From Alphaproteobacteria bacterium (GTDB taxonomy: Bacteria; Pseudomonadota; Alphaproteobacteria; Rhizobiales; Xanthobacteraceae), in contig JAPLPD010000327.1 in the NCBI GenBank assembly GCA_026400395.1, positions 1 through 40,229 of the forward strand: a stretch of DNA of 40,229 nt, written 5' to 3'. This document shows, piece by piece, positions 16,347-25,202 of this stretch (the stretch's first letter is position 1; every line of letters starts with the position of its first letter). The position numbers were made by a program, and so were the translations under genes. The notes under the pieces were generated by a model. That model saw only the letters and a list, made by a program, of their open reading frames with translations, had not been told where the DNA came from and made no database searches.

Positions 16347-17402
16347 CTAGCTTTTGAAATGCGGCATCACTTCTCGGGCAAACAGCGCCATCGATTGTTC
16401 GGCATCGGCTTGGTCGATAATACCAAAATTCACCTGCAATGAGGCGGATTCGAAGCCACCCACCTGGCTGTCGTAAGCCGCGATGGATTTGCGGATGTCA
16501 TCGGGCGTGCCGATCCACGCGGCTCCCTTCTCGACCTGGGTCTCGAAGGTTTCCTTGGAGATAATCTCGATCATCTTCTGGTAGTTCGGGTAATCCTTTG
16601 ACGCCACGCCCGTCATCCAGTCCGACGCGGCGTTGACGATCGACTTGAGATAGATGTTCAGCGGCTCGCGGGCGATGGCCGCGGCCTTTTCGCGGGTGTC
16701 CGCGCAGAACATATGAAACGCCAGCATCACCCGGCCCCGGCCTGGATGGCCCGCCGCCACCCATGCGTCGCGATAGACCTTCAGCAGTTCCGCCATCTGC
16801 GCGCCGACCAGCGGGATACCCATCAGGTGGTAGCCGAGCCGGCCGGCGATTTCGAACGAGTCTCGCGTCGATAGCGCGGCGATCCAGAACGGCGGACGCG
16901 GCTTCTGGGTCGGGCGCGGCAGCGACGTCACCTTTTCGAAGCTGTGGAAGCGGCCTGGCGCCGTGACATTTTCCTCTTCCAGCAGGCGGCGGATCTGCTC
17001 GATGCCTTCGTCGAAGCGCGCGCGGCTTTCGTCCATCGAAATGCCGAAGCGGGCAAACTCATGCGGCAGGAAGGCGCGTGCAAATCCGATCTCGATGCGG
17101 CCCTTGGAGATTGCATCGACCATGCCGATCTGTCCGGCGAGCTTGAGCGGGTTGTTGAACACCGGCAGCACCGCGCCGGTGATGAGCCGGATGGTCTTCG
17201 TGAGAGCCGCCGCCGCGCTCAGAAAAATCAGCGGATCGGGGCTATAGCCGCCATACGGATGAAAGTAGTGCTCGACGGTCCGCACGTTGGCAAAGCCGAG
17301 TTGCTCGGCGCGTTGCGTGAGTTGCAGCGCTTCGCCCCAATACTGCTCGGCCGATTTCAGGTTCGGGCCGACCGACGGAAAAAACTGGACGCCGAATTCC
17401 AT
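16347..17402 (-). CDS. LLM-class flavin-dependent monooxygenase
   Basis: A 351-residue luciferase-like TIM-barrel oxidoreductase using reduced flavin and O2. It begins EFGVQFFPSVGP and contains VRTVEHYFHPYGGYSPDP, LITGAVLPVFNNPLKLAGQ and RIEIGFARAFLPHEF, the usual family landmarks. Two adjacent ATGs (17402, 17405) follow a GAGG; 17402 gives the better 5-base spacing. A frame extension to 17432 adds a polar leader. It heads the LLM-cupin pair, divergent from the hydratase/lyase gene across the palindrome at 17538-17553. LLM enzymes often depend on a separate flavin reductase, and none is in this window. Substrate unknown. Confidence 0.85.
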   Translation of the reverse strand: MEFGVQFFPSVGPNLKSAEQYWGEALQLTQRAEQLGFANVRTVEHYFHPYGGYSPDPLIFLSAAAALTKTIRLITGAVLPVFNNPLKLAGQIGMVDAISKGRIEIGFARAFLPHEFARFGISMDESRARFDEGIEQIRRLLEEENVTAPGRFHSFEKVTSLPRPTQKPRPPFWIAALSTRDSFEIAGRLGYHLMGIPLVGAQMAELLKVYRDAWVAAGHPGRGRVMLAFHMFCADTREKAAAIAREPLNIYLKSIVNAASDWMTGVASKDYPNYQKMIEIISKETFETQVEKGAAWIGTPDDIRKSIAAYDSQVGGFESASLQVNFGIIDQADAEQSMALFAREVMPHFKS

Positions 17403-17537
17403 CATGACCTCAACGTGTGGTTCGTAGCGCATCGAACGTATGGCTTATTCAACCGGTGCGCAATTCATCGGACCGGCGGGCATGACGGGATTGCATTTAT
17501 GGAGATGCGATAGCGTTCGGCGCCAAGCCCCCGCGCC

Positions 17538-17553
17538 TTGACGATTTCGTCAA
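17538..17553. promoter_or_regulatory. Palindromic operator TTGACGATTTCGTCAA (site 1)
   Basis: Perfect 7-base arms TTGACGA/TCGTCAA around TT. It lies in the divergent region between the LLM-cupin operon (minus) and the hydratase/lyase gene (plus). It shares the exact 12 symmetric bases TTGACG-N4-CGTCAA with the palindrome at 19717-19734. The TetR-family protein encoded at 21409-22092 is the obvious candidate to bind it. Confidence 0.65.
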
Positions 17554-17611
17554 ATATAGTGCAGCTTTGTAAACAGCCGCAATGGACCGGACACTCAAGA
17601 AGGATCAGCGT

Positions 17612-18424
17612 ATGACTTACGAAACCGTGCTCGTCGAAAAGAAGGATGGCATCGCAACCGTCCGCTTCAATCGCCCCGACAAGCGCAATGCCATGAGTCC
17701 TCAGCTCCACAAGGATATGACGAAGGTGCTCGAGGACCTTCGTTACGACGACGAGGCCCGCGTGCTGGTGCTTGCCGGTGTGGGCAAGGCGTTTTGCGCC
17801 GGAATGGACCTGAAGCAGTTTTTCATCGAGCTCAACGACGACCGCAAAGAATATGACCGCATCCTGCGGCTCGCCCTGGAATGGCGCGGCCGCACGCTGC
17901 GCTTCTACCCCAAGCCGACCATTGCGATGATCCACGGCTTTTGCTTCGGCGGCGCATTCTCGATCGTCGAAGGCTGCGACCTGGCCATTTCCGCCGAGGA
18001 CACCACGTTCGGTCTCTCCGAGATCAATTTCGGAATGTTCCCCGGCGGCACGGTGTCGAAGTCGATGGCGAACCTGATGCGCCCCCGCGATGCGCTCTGG
18101 TACGGAATGCTGGGGCGGACGTTCGACGGCAAAAAGGCCGAGCAGATGGGCTTCATCAATCTGGCGGTGCCGGCGGCCCAGCTTGAAGCGGAGACCATGA
18201 AGGTTGCCGCCGAACTGGTGACCAAGGACCCGATCGCGCTCCGCTGCGTTAAGGAAGCCTATCGCTTCTCCCTGGAGATGCCGTGGGATGCCGCCATGGC
18301 GCTGAGCGGCGCGAAGGAAAGCGAGGTCGCCTACCTGCAGAACGATGCCTGGAAGACGGGCGGCATCGGCGACTTCCTGAAGGGCAAGTATAAGCCGGGC
18401 CTGGGCGGTCCGGGCAAGAGCTAG
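17612..18424 (+). CDS. Enoyl-CoA hydratase, hydroxycinnamoyl-CoA hydratase/lyase-like
   Basis: A 270-residue crotonase-family enzyme. FRAMEWORK motifs NRPDKRNAMSP, AGMDLKQFF, YPKPTIAMIHGFCFGG and FGLSEINFG match p-hydroxycinnamoyl-CoA hydratase/lyases (feruloyl-CoA to vanillin type) closely. S117 and E137 correspond to the serine and catalytic glutamate of that family. By my alignment from memory, the family's Tyr (position about 239) is not kept: the stretch reads WDAAMALSGAKES, so lyase activity is uncertain and simple hydration is possible. ATG 17612 follows AAGGA at a good distance; an upstream ATG at 17582 is less likely. Nearby ligase, acyl-CoA dehydrogenase and TetR genes share an operator with it. 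Convergent hairpin at 18432-18461. Confidence 0.85.
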   Translation: MTYETVLVEKKDGIATVRFNRPDKRNAMSPQLHKDMTKVLEDLRYDDEARVLVLAGVGKAFCAGMDLKQFFIELNDDRKEYDRILRLALEWRGRTLRFYPKPTIAMIHGFCFGGAFSIVEGCDLAISAEDTTFGLSEINFGMFPGGTVSKSMANLMRPRDALWYGMLGRTFDGKKAEQMGFINLAVPAAQLEAETMKVAAELVTKDPIALRCVKEAYRFSLEMPWDAAMALSGAKESEVAYLQNDAWKTGGIGDFLKGKYKPGLGGPGKS

Positions 18425-18431
18425 CGGTTTC

Positions 18432-18461
18432 GTTGCGCGCCGGTTGACGCCGGCGCGCAAC
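18432..18461. terminator. Bidirectional hairpin between convergent genes
   Basis: GTTGCGCGCCGG, loop TTGACG, CCGGCGCGCAAC: a perfect 12-base-pair stem that fills the gap between the stops of the hydratase/lyase gene and the acyl-CoA dehydrogenase gene. No T-run is present on either side, so termination efficiency is uncertain. Confidence 0.55.
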
Positions 18462-18462
18462 A

Positions 18463-19617
18463 TCAGCCGTGCATCTTGAATATCTCGCGGGCCAGCACTG
18501 ATCGCATCACCTCGACGGCGCCTTCGGTGATCATGAAGCTGCGGGAGTCTTTCCACATTTTGTGGATGGGCAGGTCGGTCGTCAGGCCGAGTCCTCCGTG
18601 CATCTGCATGCAGCGGTCGGCGGCGCGAAATCCGAGTTCGGTGCAGAAGATTTTGGTGATGAAGCTTTCGTGCCGCGCGAGCTTGCCGTTGTCCGACTTC
18701 CAGGCGGTCCGGTACACGTAGTTCTGGCCGACCTCGTGATCCATCATCATGTCGGCCAGCATGAACTGAATCGCCTGGCGGTCGCTGAGCGGGGCGCCGA
18801 ACGTGACGCGCTGCTTGGCATATCGCGCGCCGAGGTCGATGCAGCGCCGCGCCACGCCGAGCCCGCGGCAGGCTTGATACACGCGCCCGGCGGTGATCCA
18901 GCTTTGCGCCAGCGCCATGCCGCGGCCTTCCTCGCCGACCAGATTGGCGGCCGGCACTTTGGCGTCGTCGAAGGCGAGTTCATAGGTCACGTCGCCCATC
19001 ATCTTCTGCTGCTTGCGCGTGATCGAAACGCCGGGCGTATTCATGTCGACGAGCAGTACGCTCAAGCCTCCGCGCGAGCCCTTGGCGCGGTCGGTGGCGA
19101 CGACAAGCTGCAGGAAATCCGCATCGGCGGCGAACGAGATGAACCGCTTGGCGCCGTTGACGACGTAGTGATCGCCCTTGCGCACGGCGGTGGTGCGCAT
19201 GCTGCCGGGGTCCGCGCCGGCGTCAGGTTCGGTCTGGGCAAAGGCGGTCTTCTTTTTGCCGGATAGAACCGGGAACAGATACTTTTCCTTTTGATCCGGC
19301 GACAGCGTGAACAGCAGCGGCCTCACATCCGGACCGAATATGCCCGGACCTCGCGGCGGCAGCGCAATGGTCCGCGCCAACTCCTCCCAGACCACCGCCA
19401 TGCCGAGCAGCGGCAGACCCTGGCCGCCGTACTCTTGCGGCACATCCAGGAGCCACAACCCCAGCTCCTTGGCTTTGCGTTCGAGGTGCGTCCTCACCTC
19501 GGGCTTGAGATCGGGGCCGTCCATCGCCTCCATCTCGATCGGGATCAGTTCTTCGTTGACGAAACGCGCAACGGTTTCCTTCAACATCGCGAGTTCGGAT
19601 GGCAGATCGAAGTCCAT
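18463..19617 (-). CDS. Acyl-CoA dehydrogenase
   Basis: A 384-residue FAD-dependent acyl-CoA dehydrogenase. FAQTEPDAGADPGSMRT (the flavin/substrate loop), VNGAKRFISFAADAD and QMHGGLGLTTDLPIHKMW are standard. The C-terminal MITEGAVEVMRSVLAREI keeps a glutamate at the usual catalytic-base position. It starts at ATG 19617 and is divergent from the acyl-CoA ligase across the operator at 19717-19734. With the ligase and the hydratase/lyase-like enzyme it makes a plausible route for saturated phenylpropanoid-type acids: activation, alpha-beta dehydrogenation, hydration and chain cleavage. That route is inferred from the parallel with dihydro-hydroxycinnamate clusters (hca/dca) in other bacteria. Confidence 0.9.
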   Translation of the reverse strand: MDFDLPSELAMLKETVARFVNEELIPIEMEAMDGPDLKPEVRTHLERKAKELGLWLLDVPQEYGGQGLPLLGMAVVWEELARTIALPPRGPGIFGPDVRPLLFTLSPDQKEKYLFPVLSGKKKTAFAQTEPDAGADPGSMRTTAVRKGDHYVVNGAKRFISFAADADFLQLVVATDRAKGSRGGLSVLLVDMNTPGVSITRKQQKMMGDVTYELAFDDAKVPAANLVGEEGRGMALAQSWITAGRVYQACRGLGVARRCIDLGARYAKQRVTFGAPLSDRQAIQFMLADMMMDHEVGQNYVYRTAWKSDNGKLARHESFITKIFCTELGFRAADRCMQMHGGLGLTTDLPIHKMWKDSRSFMITEGAVEVMRSVLAREIFKMHG

Positions 19618-19716
19618 GATTTGGCTCTGACGGCTGATTTCACGTGCGTGTCAATAAATCGCGGCTGCGCGGCAATTGCAACTCAGCAACAAGCAGGGTT
19701 TCGCGTTGCGGCATGA

Positions 19717-19734
19717 ATTGACGCATGCGTCAAT
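19717..19734. promoter_or_regulatory. Palindromic operator ATTGACGCATGCGTCAAT (site 2)
   Basis: A perfect 18-base palindrome midway between the divergent acyl-CoA dehydrogenase and acyl-CoA ligase-TetR genes. Its core TTGACG-N4-CGTCAA is identical to that of site 1 at 17538-17553. A related half-site, TGCGTGTCAAT, lies at 19645-19655, close to the dehydrogenase start. It is probably the binding site of the TetR-family regulator two genes downstream. Confidence 0.7.
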
Positions 19735-19831
19735 CGATTGCTACCGTTGCGCGCGTTGATGCTGTCCGACATCCGAAGGCAATGCATTCGAAAGTCTTGT
19801 GAAAGTCCTGGTGCGGTGAACGGAGAGGCCG

Positions 19832-21409
19832 ATGCTGCTGAATTCAGGACTTGCGACGCTGGGCGATCTGGTTGAGACAAGCGCCTCCAGGTGGGCCGGC
19901 CGTATCGCGCTGACCTACGGCGGCCGCGGCTTCAGCTTTGGCGAGCAGCGCTCCCGGGTCTATCGGCTCGCCAACGCCTTGTATGACATGGGTGTGCGGC
20001 GTCAGCAGCGCGTGGCGATCCTCGCGCAGAATTCCAACGCTTATGTCGAGGTCTATGCCGCCGGCGAGGTGGCGGGCTTCATCACGGTCGCCATCAACTA
20101 CCGGCTGGCGGCGTCGGAGATCGAATACATCATCAAGGATTCAGTGCCGACCGTGTTCATCTTCGATGAGGAGTACGCGGAGATTGCCCGCGACATCCGC
20201 GCCAAGTATCCCGAGTTGAGCCGCCACATCGTTATCGGCTCAGGGCAGATCGACGGCGCCGAGAATTATGAATCGCTGCTCTCCAAATCGAGCGACCAGA
20301 CGCCGAAGACGCGCTCGAGGCCGACCGATATCGCCTATCTGATCTACACCAGCGGGACGACCGGCCGGCCGAAGGGAGCGATGCTCGACCACGCCGGGCA
20401 ACTCGGTTTCATCGAGATGCAGGCCGCGGAAATGAGCGCGCGCTCGACCGACACCATGCTGCTGGTGATGCCGTTCTATCATATCGGCGCCAAGTGCAAT
20501 TATCTGATGAACCAGTTCGCCGGCGGCCGCGTAATCCTGCATCGCTCCTATGACATCCGCGCCATCTCCTCCGACATCCAGCGCGAGAAGGTCACCACCA
20601 TTCATCTCGCGCCGGTCATGGTCAAAGACCTGCTGGATCTTCCGGGTTTCGACAAAAGCCACTACGAGTCGCTGCGTCTCATCCAGTACGCGTCGGGGCC
20701 CATGGCGGTGGCGCAGTTGCGCCTGGCGATCGCGGCGTTTGGTCCGATCCTGGCGCAGATTTACGGCATGACCGAATCCGGCCTCGGCACCATTCTGCAT
20801 CCGCATCAGCATGTGCTCGACGGTCCACCCGAATGGGTTCGCCGGCTCGGCTCCGCCGGCCAGGAGGCACACGGCTATCGCGTGCGCGTGGTGCGGCCGG
20901 ACGGTTCCGACTGCGAGCCGGAGGAGCAGGGCGAAATCTGGGTCAAGGGGCCGGGCGTGATGGCGGGTTATTGGAACAATCATCCGGCCACGCTCGACGC
21001 CATCGAGGACGGCTGGATGAAGTCCGGCGATATCGGCGCCTTCGACAAGGATCGCTTCCTGTTCGTGCTCGATCGCAAGAAGGATATGATCCTGTCCGGC
21101 GGCGAAAACATCTATCCGCGCGAGGTGGAGGAGGCGCTATATGGCCATCCTGCGGTCGCGGAGGCGGCGGTGATCGGTGTCCCCGACAGTCGCTGGGGCG
21201 AGTCGGTCAAGGCATTCGTTGTGGTTGCGCCGGGCCAGATCGCCAACGAAGGCGATCTGATCGAGCACTGCCGCCAGCACATCGCAAGCTACAAGAAGCC
21301 AAAGAGCGTCGAGTTCGTCGATGCGTTGCCGCGCCTGCCGAACAAGAAGATCGACAAGAAGCAGCTTCGGGCGCCGTACTGGGACGGCCTTACACGGCAG
21401 GTGAACTAG
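19832..21409 (+). CDS. Acyl-CoA ligase (AMP-forming)
   Basis: A 525-residue ANL-superfamily acyl/aryl-CoA synthetase that makes an acyl adenylate from ATP and a carboxylic acid and then the CoA thioester. YTSGTTGRPKGA (about residues 172-183) is the phosphate loop, YGMTESG (about 311) the A5 motif, DGWMKSGDIG (about 393) the adenine-ribose aspartate and SGGENIYPREVEEAL the hinge. NKKIDKKQL near the C-terminus contains the catalytic lysine. The gene has GAGAGG upstream of ATG 19832 and shares its last base with the TetR start (TAGTG), so the pair is translationally coupled. Substrate is probably an aromatic-propanoid or medium-chain acid, judged only from its neighbours. Confidence 0.9.
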   Translation: MLLNSGLATLGDLVETSASRWAGRIALTYGGRGFSFGEQRSRVYRLANALYDMGVRRQQRVAILAQNSNAYVEVYAAGEVAGFITVAINYRLAASEIEYIIKDSVPTVFIFDEEYAEIARDIRAKYPELSRHIVIGSGQIDGAENYESLLSKSSDQTPKTRSRPTDIAYLIYTSGTTGRPKGAMLDHAGQLGFIEMQAAEMSARSTDTMLLVMPFYHIGAKCNYLMNQFAGGRVILHRSYDIRAISSDIQREKVTTIHLAPVMVKDLLDLPGFDKSHYESLRLIQYASGPMAVAQLRLAIAAFGPILAQIYGMTESGLGTILHPHQHVLDGPPEWVRRLGSAGQEAHGYRVRVVRPDGSDCEPEEQGEIWVKGPGVMAGYWNNHPATLDAIEDGWMKSGDIGAFDKDRFLFVLDRKKDMILSGGENIYPREVEEALYGHPAVAEAAVIGVPDSRWGESVKAFVVVAPGQIANEGDLIEHCRQHIASYKKPKSVEFVDALPRLPNKKIDKKQLRAPYWDGLTRQVN

Positions 21410-22092
21410 TGGCCAAGGCCCTGAGCGCCGCCGCCAAGAACGGACTGCGGGCGCAAATCCTCGACGAGAGCGCCAAGCTGTTCATCGCGCACGGCTTCAA
21501 CGGCACGACGATCAACGACATCGCGGCTTCGCTCAATGTCACGCGCACCAACATCTATTACTACTTCAAGGACAAGAAGGAGATATTGGAGGAACTGACC
21601 GGCGACATCTTCCTGACCGGGCGGATGATCGCCAGGAAGGCCGCCGAGCCGCGCTCCGATCCGGTGGTGGCGTTGCGCGAACTGGTCGAGATATTCGCGC
21701 GCGTGGTGTTGAGCAATCCGGTGCGATTCCGGGTCATCGAGCGCAACGAGGGCTATTTCGGACCGGAACTGCGGACCAAGGTGGCGGCGGCGCGGAAAAA
21801 GCTATTCAACGATTTTCGAAGTGTAATCCAGGAGGGCATCAGCAGCGGTGCGTTTCGGCCGGTCGATGCCGGCAGCGCCACGCTCGCCATCATCGGAATG
21901 TGCAGTTGGGCGGCGTTGTGGTATCACCCCGATCCGCGGCGGCCGGTCGATAGCCTGATCCAGTTCTTCGTCGACTTCGCCTTGAACGCGCTGGTGCCCG
22001 CCGCCGGCCGGCAGCGCTCGCGGCGCGACGCGCGCGGCATCATCGAGAATGTCCGCAACGAACTGGCCTATCTGGAGAAGGCGCTTTCGTAA
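21409..22092 (+). CDS. TetR-family transcriptional regulator
   Basis: A 227-residue TetR-type repressor. The DNA-binding domain is at residues 15-60, with TTINDIAASLNVTRTNIYYYF as the helix-turn-helix and the usual YYYFKDKKEIL end. The rest is an all-helical ligand-binding domain. The GTG at 21409 overlaps the ligase stop codon. Such regulators in catabolic clusters commonly bind a CoA-ester intermediate and release DNA. Two copies of TTGACG-N4-CGTCAA lie in the divergent promoters of this block (17538-17553 and 19717-19734), consistent with control of all six neighbouring genes, including itself. It ends 16 bases before the convergent Bug gene. Confidence 0.9.
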   Translation: MAKALSAAAKNGLRAQILDESAKLFIAHGFNGTTINDIAASLNVTRTNIYYYFKDKKEILEELTGDIFLTGRMIARKAAEPRSDPVVALRELVEIFARVVLSNPVRFRVIERNEGYFGPELRTKVAAARKKLFNDFRSVIQEGISSGAFRPVDAGSATLAIIGMCSWAALWYHPDPRRPVDSLIQFFVDFALNALVPAAGRQRSRRDARGIIENVRNELAYLEKALS

Positions 22093-22108
22093 CCCGCGAC
22101 AGCGCGCC

Positions 22109-23074
22109 TTACTGCGGCTCGATTTTCGCGAGCCTGGCCAGTTCCTCCCACTTCTTGATTTCCTTTGGAATGAAATCGGCCAGCGCCTTGGCGCCACCGG
22201 CAAACGGCGCGGCATTTGTTGAAGCGATGAAGTGCCGGGTCGCGTCCATCCTGGAAATCTCGCCGAACCACGATTCAAGACGCTCGACGATCGGCGCGGG
22301 CGTTCCCGCCGGTAGCAGCACGCCCCACACCGGCGCGATGTCGAACTCCGGAATGCCTGCCGCCTCCGCCATGGTCGGCAGATCGACGCCGGGCACGCGC
22401 TGGCCGGCGGTGACGGCGAGGCCGCGCACCTTGCCGCCCTGGATCAGCGGCGTGCCGGCGGTGGAATCGATGAACTGGAAGTCGATCTCGCCGCTGAACA
22501 TTTCCGGCAGCGATGCCATGGAGGTCTTGTAGGGGATGCCGACGGCCTTCAATCCCTTGCGAGCCTTGTAAAGCTCGGCGGAGGCCAATGCCGGCGGCGC
22601 GCCGTAGCCATAACTCGCTTTGTCGCCCTTGATTTTCATCGCGTCGGTCAATTCCGCGACGTTCTTCCACGGCGCTTCGGTGCGGACCATCAGAATGAAG
22701 TAGCTGCGATGCAGCGTGGCAACCGGCGTGAAATCCTTGACCGGGTCGTAAGGCAGCTTCTTGAAGTTGTACAGGTTGGCCGCGTGCGACGATGTGACGG
22801 AGGTGATCAAGATGGTGTAGCCGTCGGGCGGCGCTTTCGCCACGGCGTCGGCGCCGATCGACAGGATCATCCCGGCTTTGTTCTCGACGATCACCGGTTT
22901 GCCGGAGAGTTGCGACAGCTTGTCGGCATAGTAGCGCGCGACGATGTCGCCGCCGCTTCCTGCCGGCAGGCCCACCACCACGCGGATCTCACGCGTGGGG
23001 TAGGTCTGCGCCTGCGCCGCGATGCTCGATCCCAACAAAGCCGTGGCAATGATACCGGCAAGCCCGACTTTCAT
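22109..23074 (-). CDS. Bug-family (TTT-type) periplasmic solute receptor
   Basis: A 321-residue periplasmic receptor of the Bug family. A signal peptide (GLAGIIATALLGSSIAAQAQ) precedes YPTREIRVVVGLPAGSGGDIVARYYADKL, the typical mature start. VIVENKAGMILSIGADAVAKAPPDGYT and LPTMAEAAGIPEF are further family signatures. It is the last gene of the long minus-strand operon that begins at 29785, 19 bases after the acyl-CoA synthetase gene. It probably captures a carboxylic substrate for that pathway. No TctAB membrane subunits are seen. Confidence 0.9.
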   Translation of the reverse strand: MKVGLAGIIATALLGSSIAAQAQTYPTREIRVVVGLPAGSGGDIVARYYADKLSQLSGKPVIVENKAGMILSIGADAVAKAPPDGYTILITSVTSSHAANLYNFKKLPYDPVKDFTPVATLHRSYFILMVRTEAPWKNVAELTDAMKIKGDKASYGYGAPPALASAELYKARKGLKAVGIPYKTSMASLPEMFSGEIDFQFIDSTAGTPLIQGGKVRGLAVTAGQRVPGVDLPTMAEAAGIPEFDIAPVWGVLLPAGTPAPIVERLESWFGEISRMDATRHFIASTNAAPFAGGAKALADFIPKEIKKWEELARLAKIEPQ

Positions 23075-23093
23075 GCGACCCTCCCGTCCGCAA

Positions 23094-25202
23094 TCACTCC
23101 GTCACGATCAATGCATCCAGCGCGGTCACGCCCTGGCCCTTGGGGTGGACCATCAGCGGGTTGACGTCGATCTCGGTGATCTCCGGCACGTTCTGCATCA
23201 GCCGGCCGATTGCGAGCACGACTTTGACGACCGCGTCGGTGTCTGCCGGCGGTGCGCCGCGGACGCCGCCCAGCAGCTTGGCCGAACGCAGCTTGCCCAG
23301 TGCTTCGCGGATCAGCGCTTCGTCGGCGCTGCCGGGCAGCAGTTGCACGTCGCCGAGCGCCTCGACCCAGATGCCGCCGAGGCCGAGCAGCAGAACGGTG
23401 CCCCAGCCCGGGTCGCGCTTGGCGCCGACCATCAGTTCGATGCCTCTCGGCGACATCTTCTCGACCAGCGCGCCATCCAGCGTGACGTCAGGCGCGGCGC
23501 GCTTGACGCTTTTCATCATGGTGTCCCAGGCGGCGCGCAGCGTTGCCTCGTCGGCGAGGTTCAGCATGACGCCGCCCGCTTCGGTCTTGTGCGACAGCGC
23601 GGCGGCTTGTGCCTTCAACACCACCGGATAGCCGATGCGTTTCGCCACCCCGGCCGCCTCGTCGGCGGTGCGGGCGAGATCGCCGTCAGGCACCTTGATG
23701 CCGGCGGCGGCGAGCACCTTCTTGCCGAGCCATTCCGGCTGGGTGCCTTTGCCAAGCTTGGGTAGTCCTTTCACCGGCTCGGCGGGCGCATTGGCGCCGG
23801 CACGGGCGAGCAGACGGCCGTACCGGGTGTAGAGCGCGACGGCACGCATCATGCGGTCCGACGAGCGTCCGAACACCGCCGGACCCTGTTTGACGGCTTC
23901 CATGACATCGGGCCCCAGCGTCCAGGTGTCGCCGAGCGCCACCATCACCTTGGGCTTGTCGGAACCGGCCATGCCTTCGTTGAAGCGCTGAACGACCACG
24001 GCGGTGTTGATCGGGAATGAGATGAACAGCATCCCGATGTTCGGGTCGTCGAGCAGACCCTTTGTCGCGGCGGGCAGCGATACCGGCGTGAAGCCCGCGG
24101 TGACGTCGAGCGGATTGCCGTAGTTGACGTACTCGGGAAGGATGTCGTTGAACAGCTTCAGGGTCTCGGGCTGGACCGTGGGAAACTCGAAGCCCAACTC
24201 TTCGGCCATGTCGTTGCTCAAGCCAACGAACGCGCCCGACGCGGTCAGCAGACCCGGCCCCTTCACCGGCGGCTTCGGATAGCGCACCAGGATTTCCGAG
24301 AGGTCCATCATTTCGTCCATCGTGCCGACGACGATGCCGCCCGCGTCCTCGACCTGTGTACGCATGGTGGCGTAGTCGCCAACCAGCGCACCGGTGTGCG
24401 ATTGCGCGGCCTGCTTGGACTTCGCGCTGCGGCCCGGGAACATCAGGATCACCGGCTTGCCGGCGGCGCGGCAGCGCCGGATGGCGGCGAGGAATTCACG
24501 CGGACGCCGGACCTGTTCGGTGTAAACCACCAGCACGGCGGTTGCGCGGTCGTCGGCGAGGAATTCGATGAAGTCGGTCGACTCCAGGCCGATCTCGTTG
24601 CCGGTCGAGATGACATAGGACAGCGGCGTGCCGCGCCCATCGGCGGCGCGCTGGAAGTGGCCGAGCATGCCGCCGCTCTGACCGACGAAGGCGACGCCGG
24701 GCTTGGTGTCGGGGCCGGCCCGGAGCGCCTCGCGGGCGAACAGCATGTGCAGCATCATGCCGTCGACGTTGTTGGTGACGCCGAGGCAGTTCGGCCCGAC
24801 GATGGCGAGCCCGCCGTTGCGAGCGGTCGCGGCGATCTCGTCCTGCAGCTCCTGCTCGCCGGTTTCGGCAAAGCCCGCGGCAAACACCATCGCCGAGCCC
24901 ACCTTGCGCCGGGTGCAGGCGGTCATGGCGTCACGGACGGCGGCGGCCGGCAGTGTGAACACCGCCAGATCGATGCCCTCCGGCAGCTCGTCCGCGCTCT
25001 TGAGCACTGGACGGCCGTCGATCGGCTCGTCGCTGCGGCCGACCAGATAAATATCGCCCGCGAACTTGTTGAGCTTGAGGGACTGCAGGATGACCTGGCC
25101 GGCGCTGCCGGGGCGCGTCGATATGCCGACGATCGCGATCGACTTCGGGCGCAGAAATTTGGCGACGGCCTTCGGGCCGCGTGCGGATTCCGGTCCGTTC
25201 AT
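23094..25202 (-). CDS. NDP-forming acyl-CoA synthetase
   Basis: A 702-residue single-chain acyl-CoA synthetase of the ADP-forming acetyl-CoA synthetase family. In order: a CoA-binding Rossmann domain (about 10-140, LRPKSIAIVGISTRPGSAG), a succinyl-CoA-ligase-like domain with VGQSGGMLGH and SHTGALVGDY (the latter near the phosphohistidine region), and a C-terminal ATP-grasp domain (about 480-700, GYPVVLKAQAAALSHKTEAGGV). The reaction is acid + ATP + CoA to acyl-CoA + ADP + phosphate. ATG 25202 overlaps the stop of the DUF35 gene (ATGA), which decides the start over the longer frame to 25307. Its place after thiolase and DUF35 genes suggests activation of the pathway substrate or a product acid. 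Confidence 0.9.
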   Translation of the reverse strand: MNGPESARGPKAVAKFLRPKSIAIVGISTRPGSAGQVILQSLKLNKFAGDIYLVGRSDEPIDGRPVLKSADELPEGIDLAVFTLPAAAVRDAMTACTRRKVGSAMVFAAGFAETGEQELQDEIAATARNGGLAIVGPNCLGVTNNVDGMMLHMLFAREALRAGPDTKPGVAFVGQSGGMLGHFQRAADGRGTPLSYVISTGNEIGLESTDFIEFLADDRATAVLVVYTEQVRRPREFLAAIRRCRAAGKPVILMFPGRSAKSKQAAQSHTGALVGDYATMRTQVEDAGGIVVGTMDEMMDLSEILVRYPKPPVKGPGLLTASGAFVGLSNDMAEELGFEFPTVQPETLKLFNDILPEYVNYGNPLDVTAGFTPVSLPAATKGLLDDPNIGMLFISFPINTAVVVQRFNEGMAGSDKPKVMVALGDTWTLGPDVMEAVKQGPAVFGRSSDRMMRAVALYTRYGRLLARAGANAPAEPVKGLPKLGKGTQPEWLGKKVLAAAGIKVPDGDLARTADEAAGVAKRIGYPVVLKAQAAALSHKTEAGGVMLNLADEATLRAAWDTMMKSVKRAAPDVTLDGALVEKMSPRGIELMVGAKRDPGWGTVLLLGLGGIWVEALGDVQLLPGSADEALIREALGKLRSAKLLGGVRGAPPADTDAVVKVVLAIGRLMQNVPEITEIDVNPLMVHPKGQGVTALDALIVTE

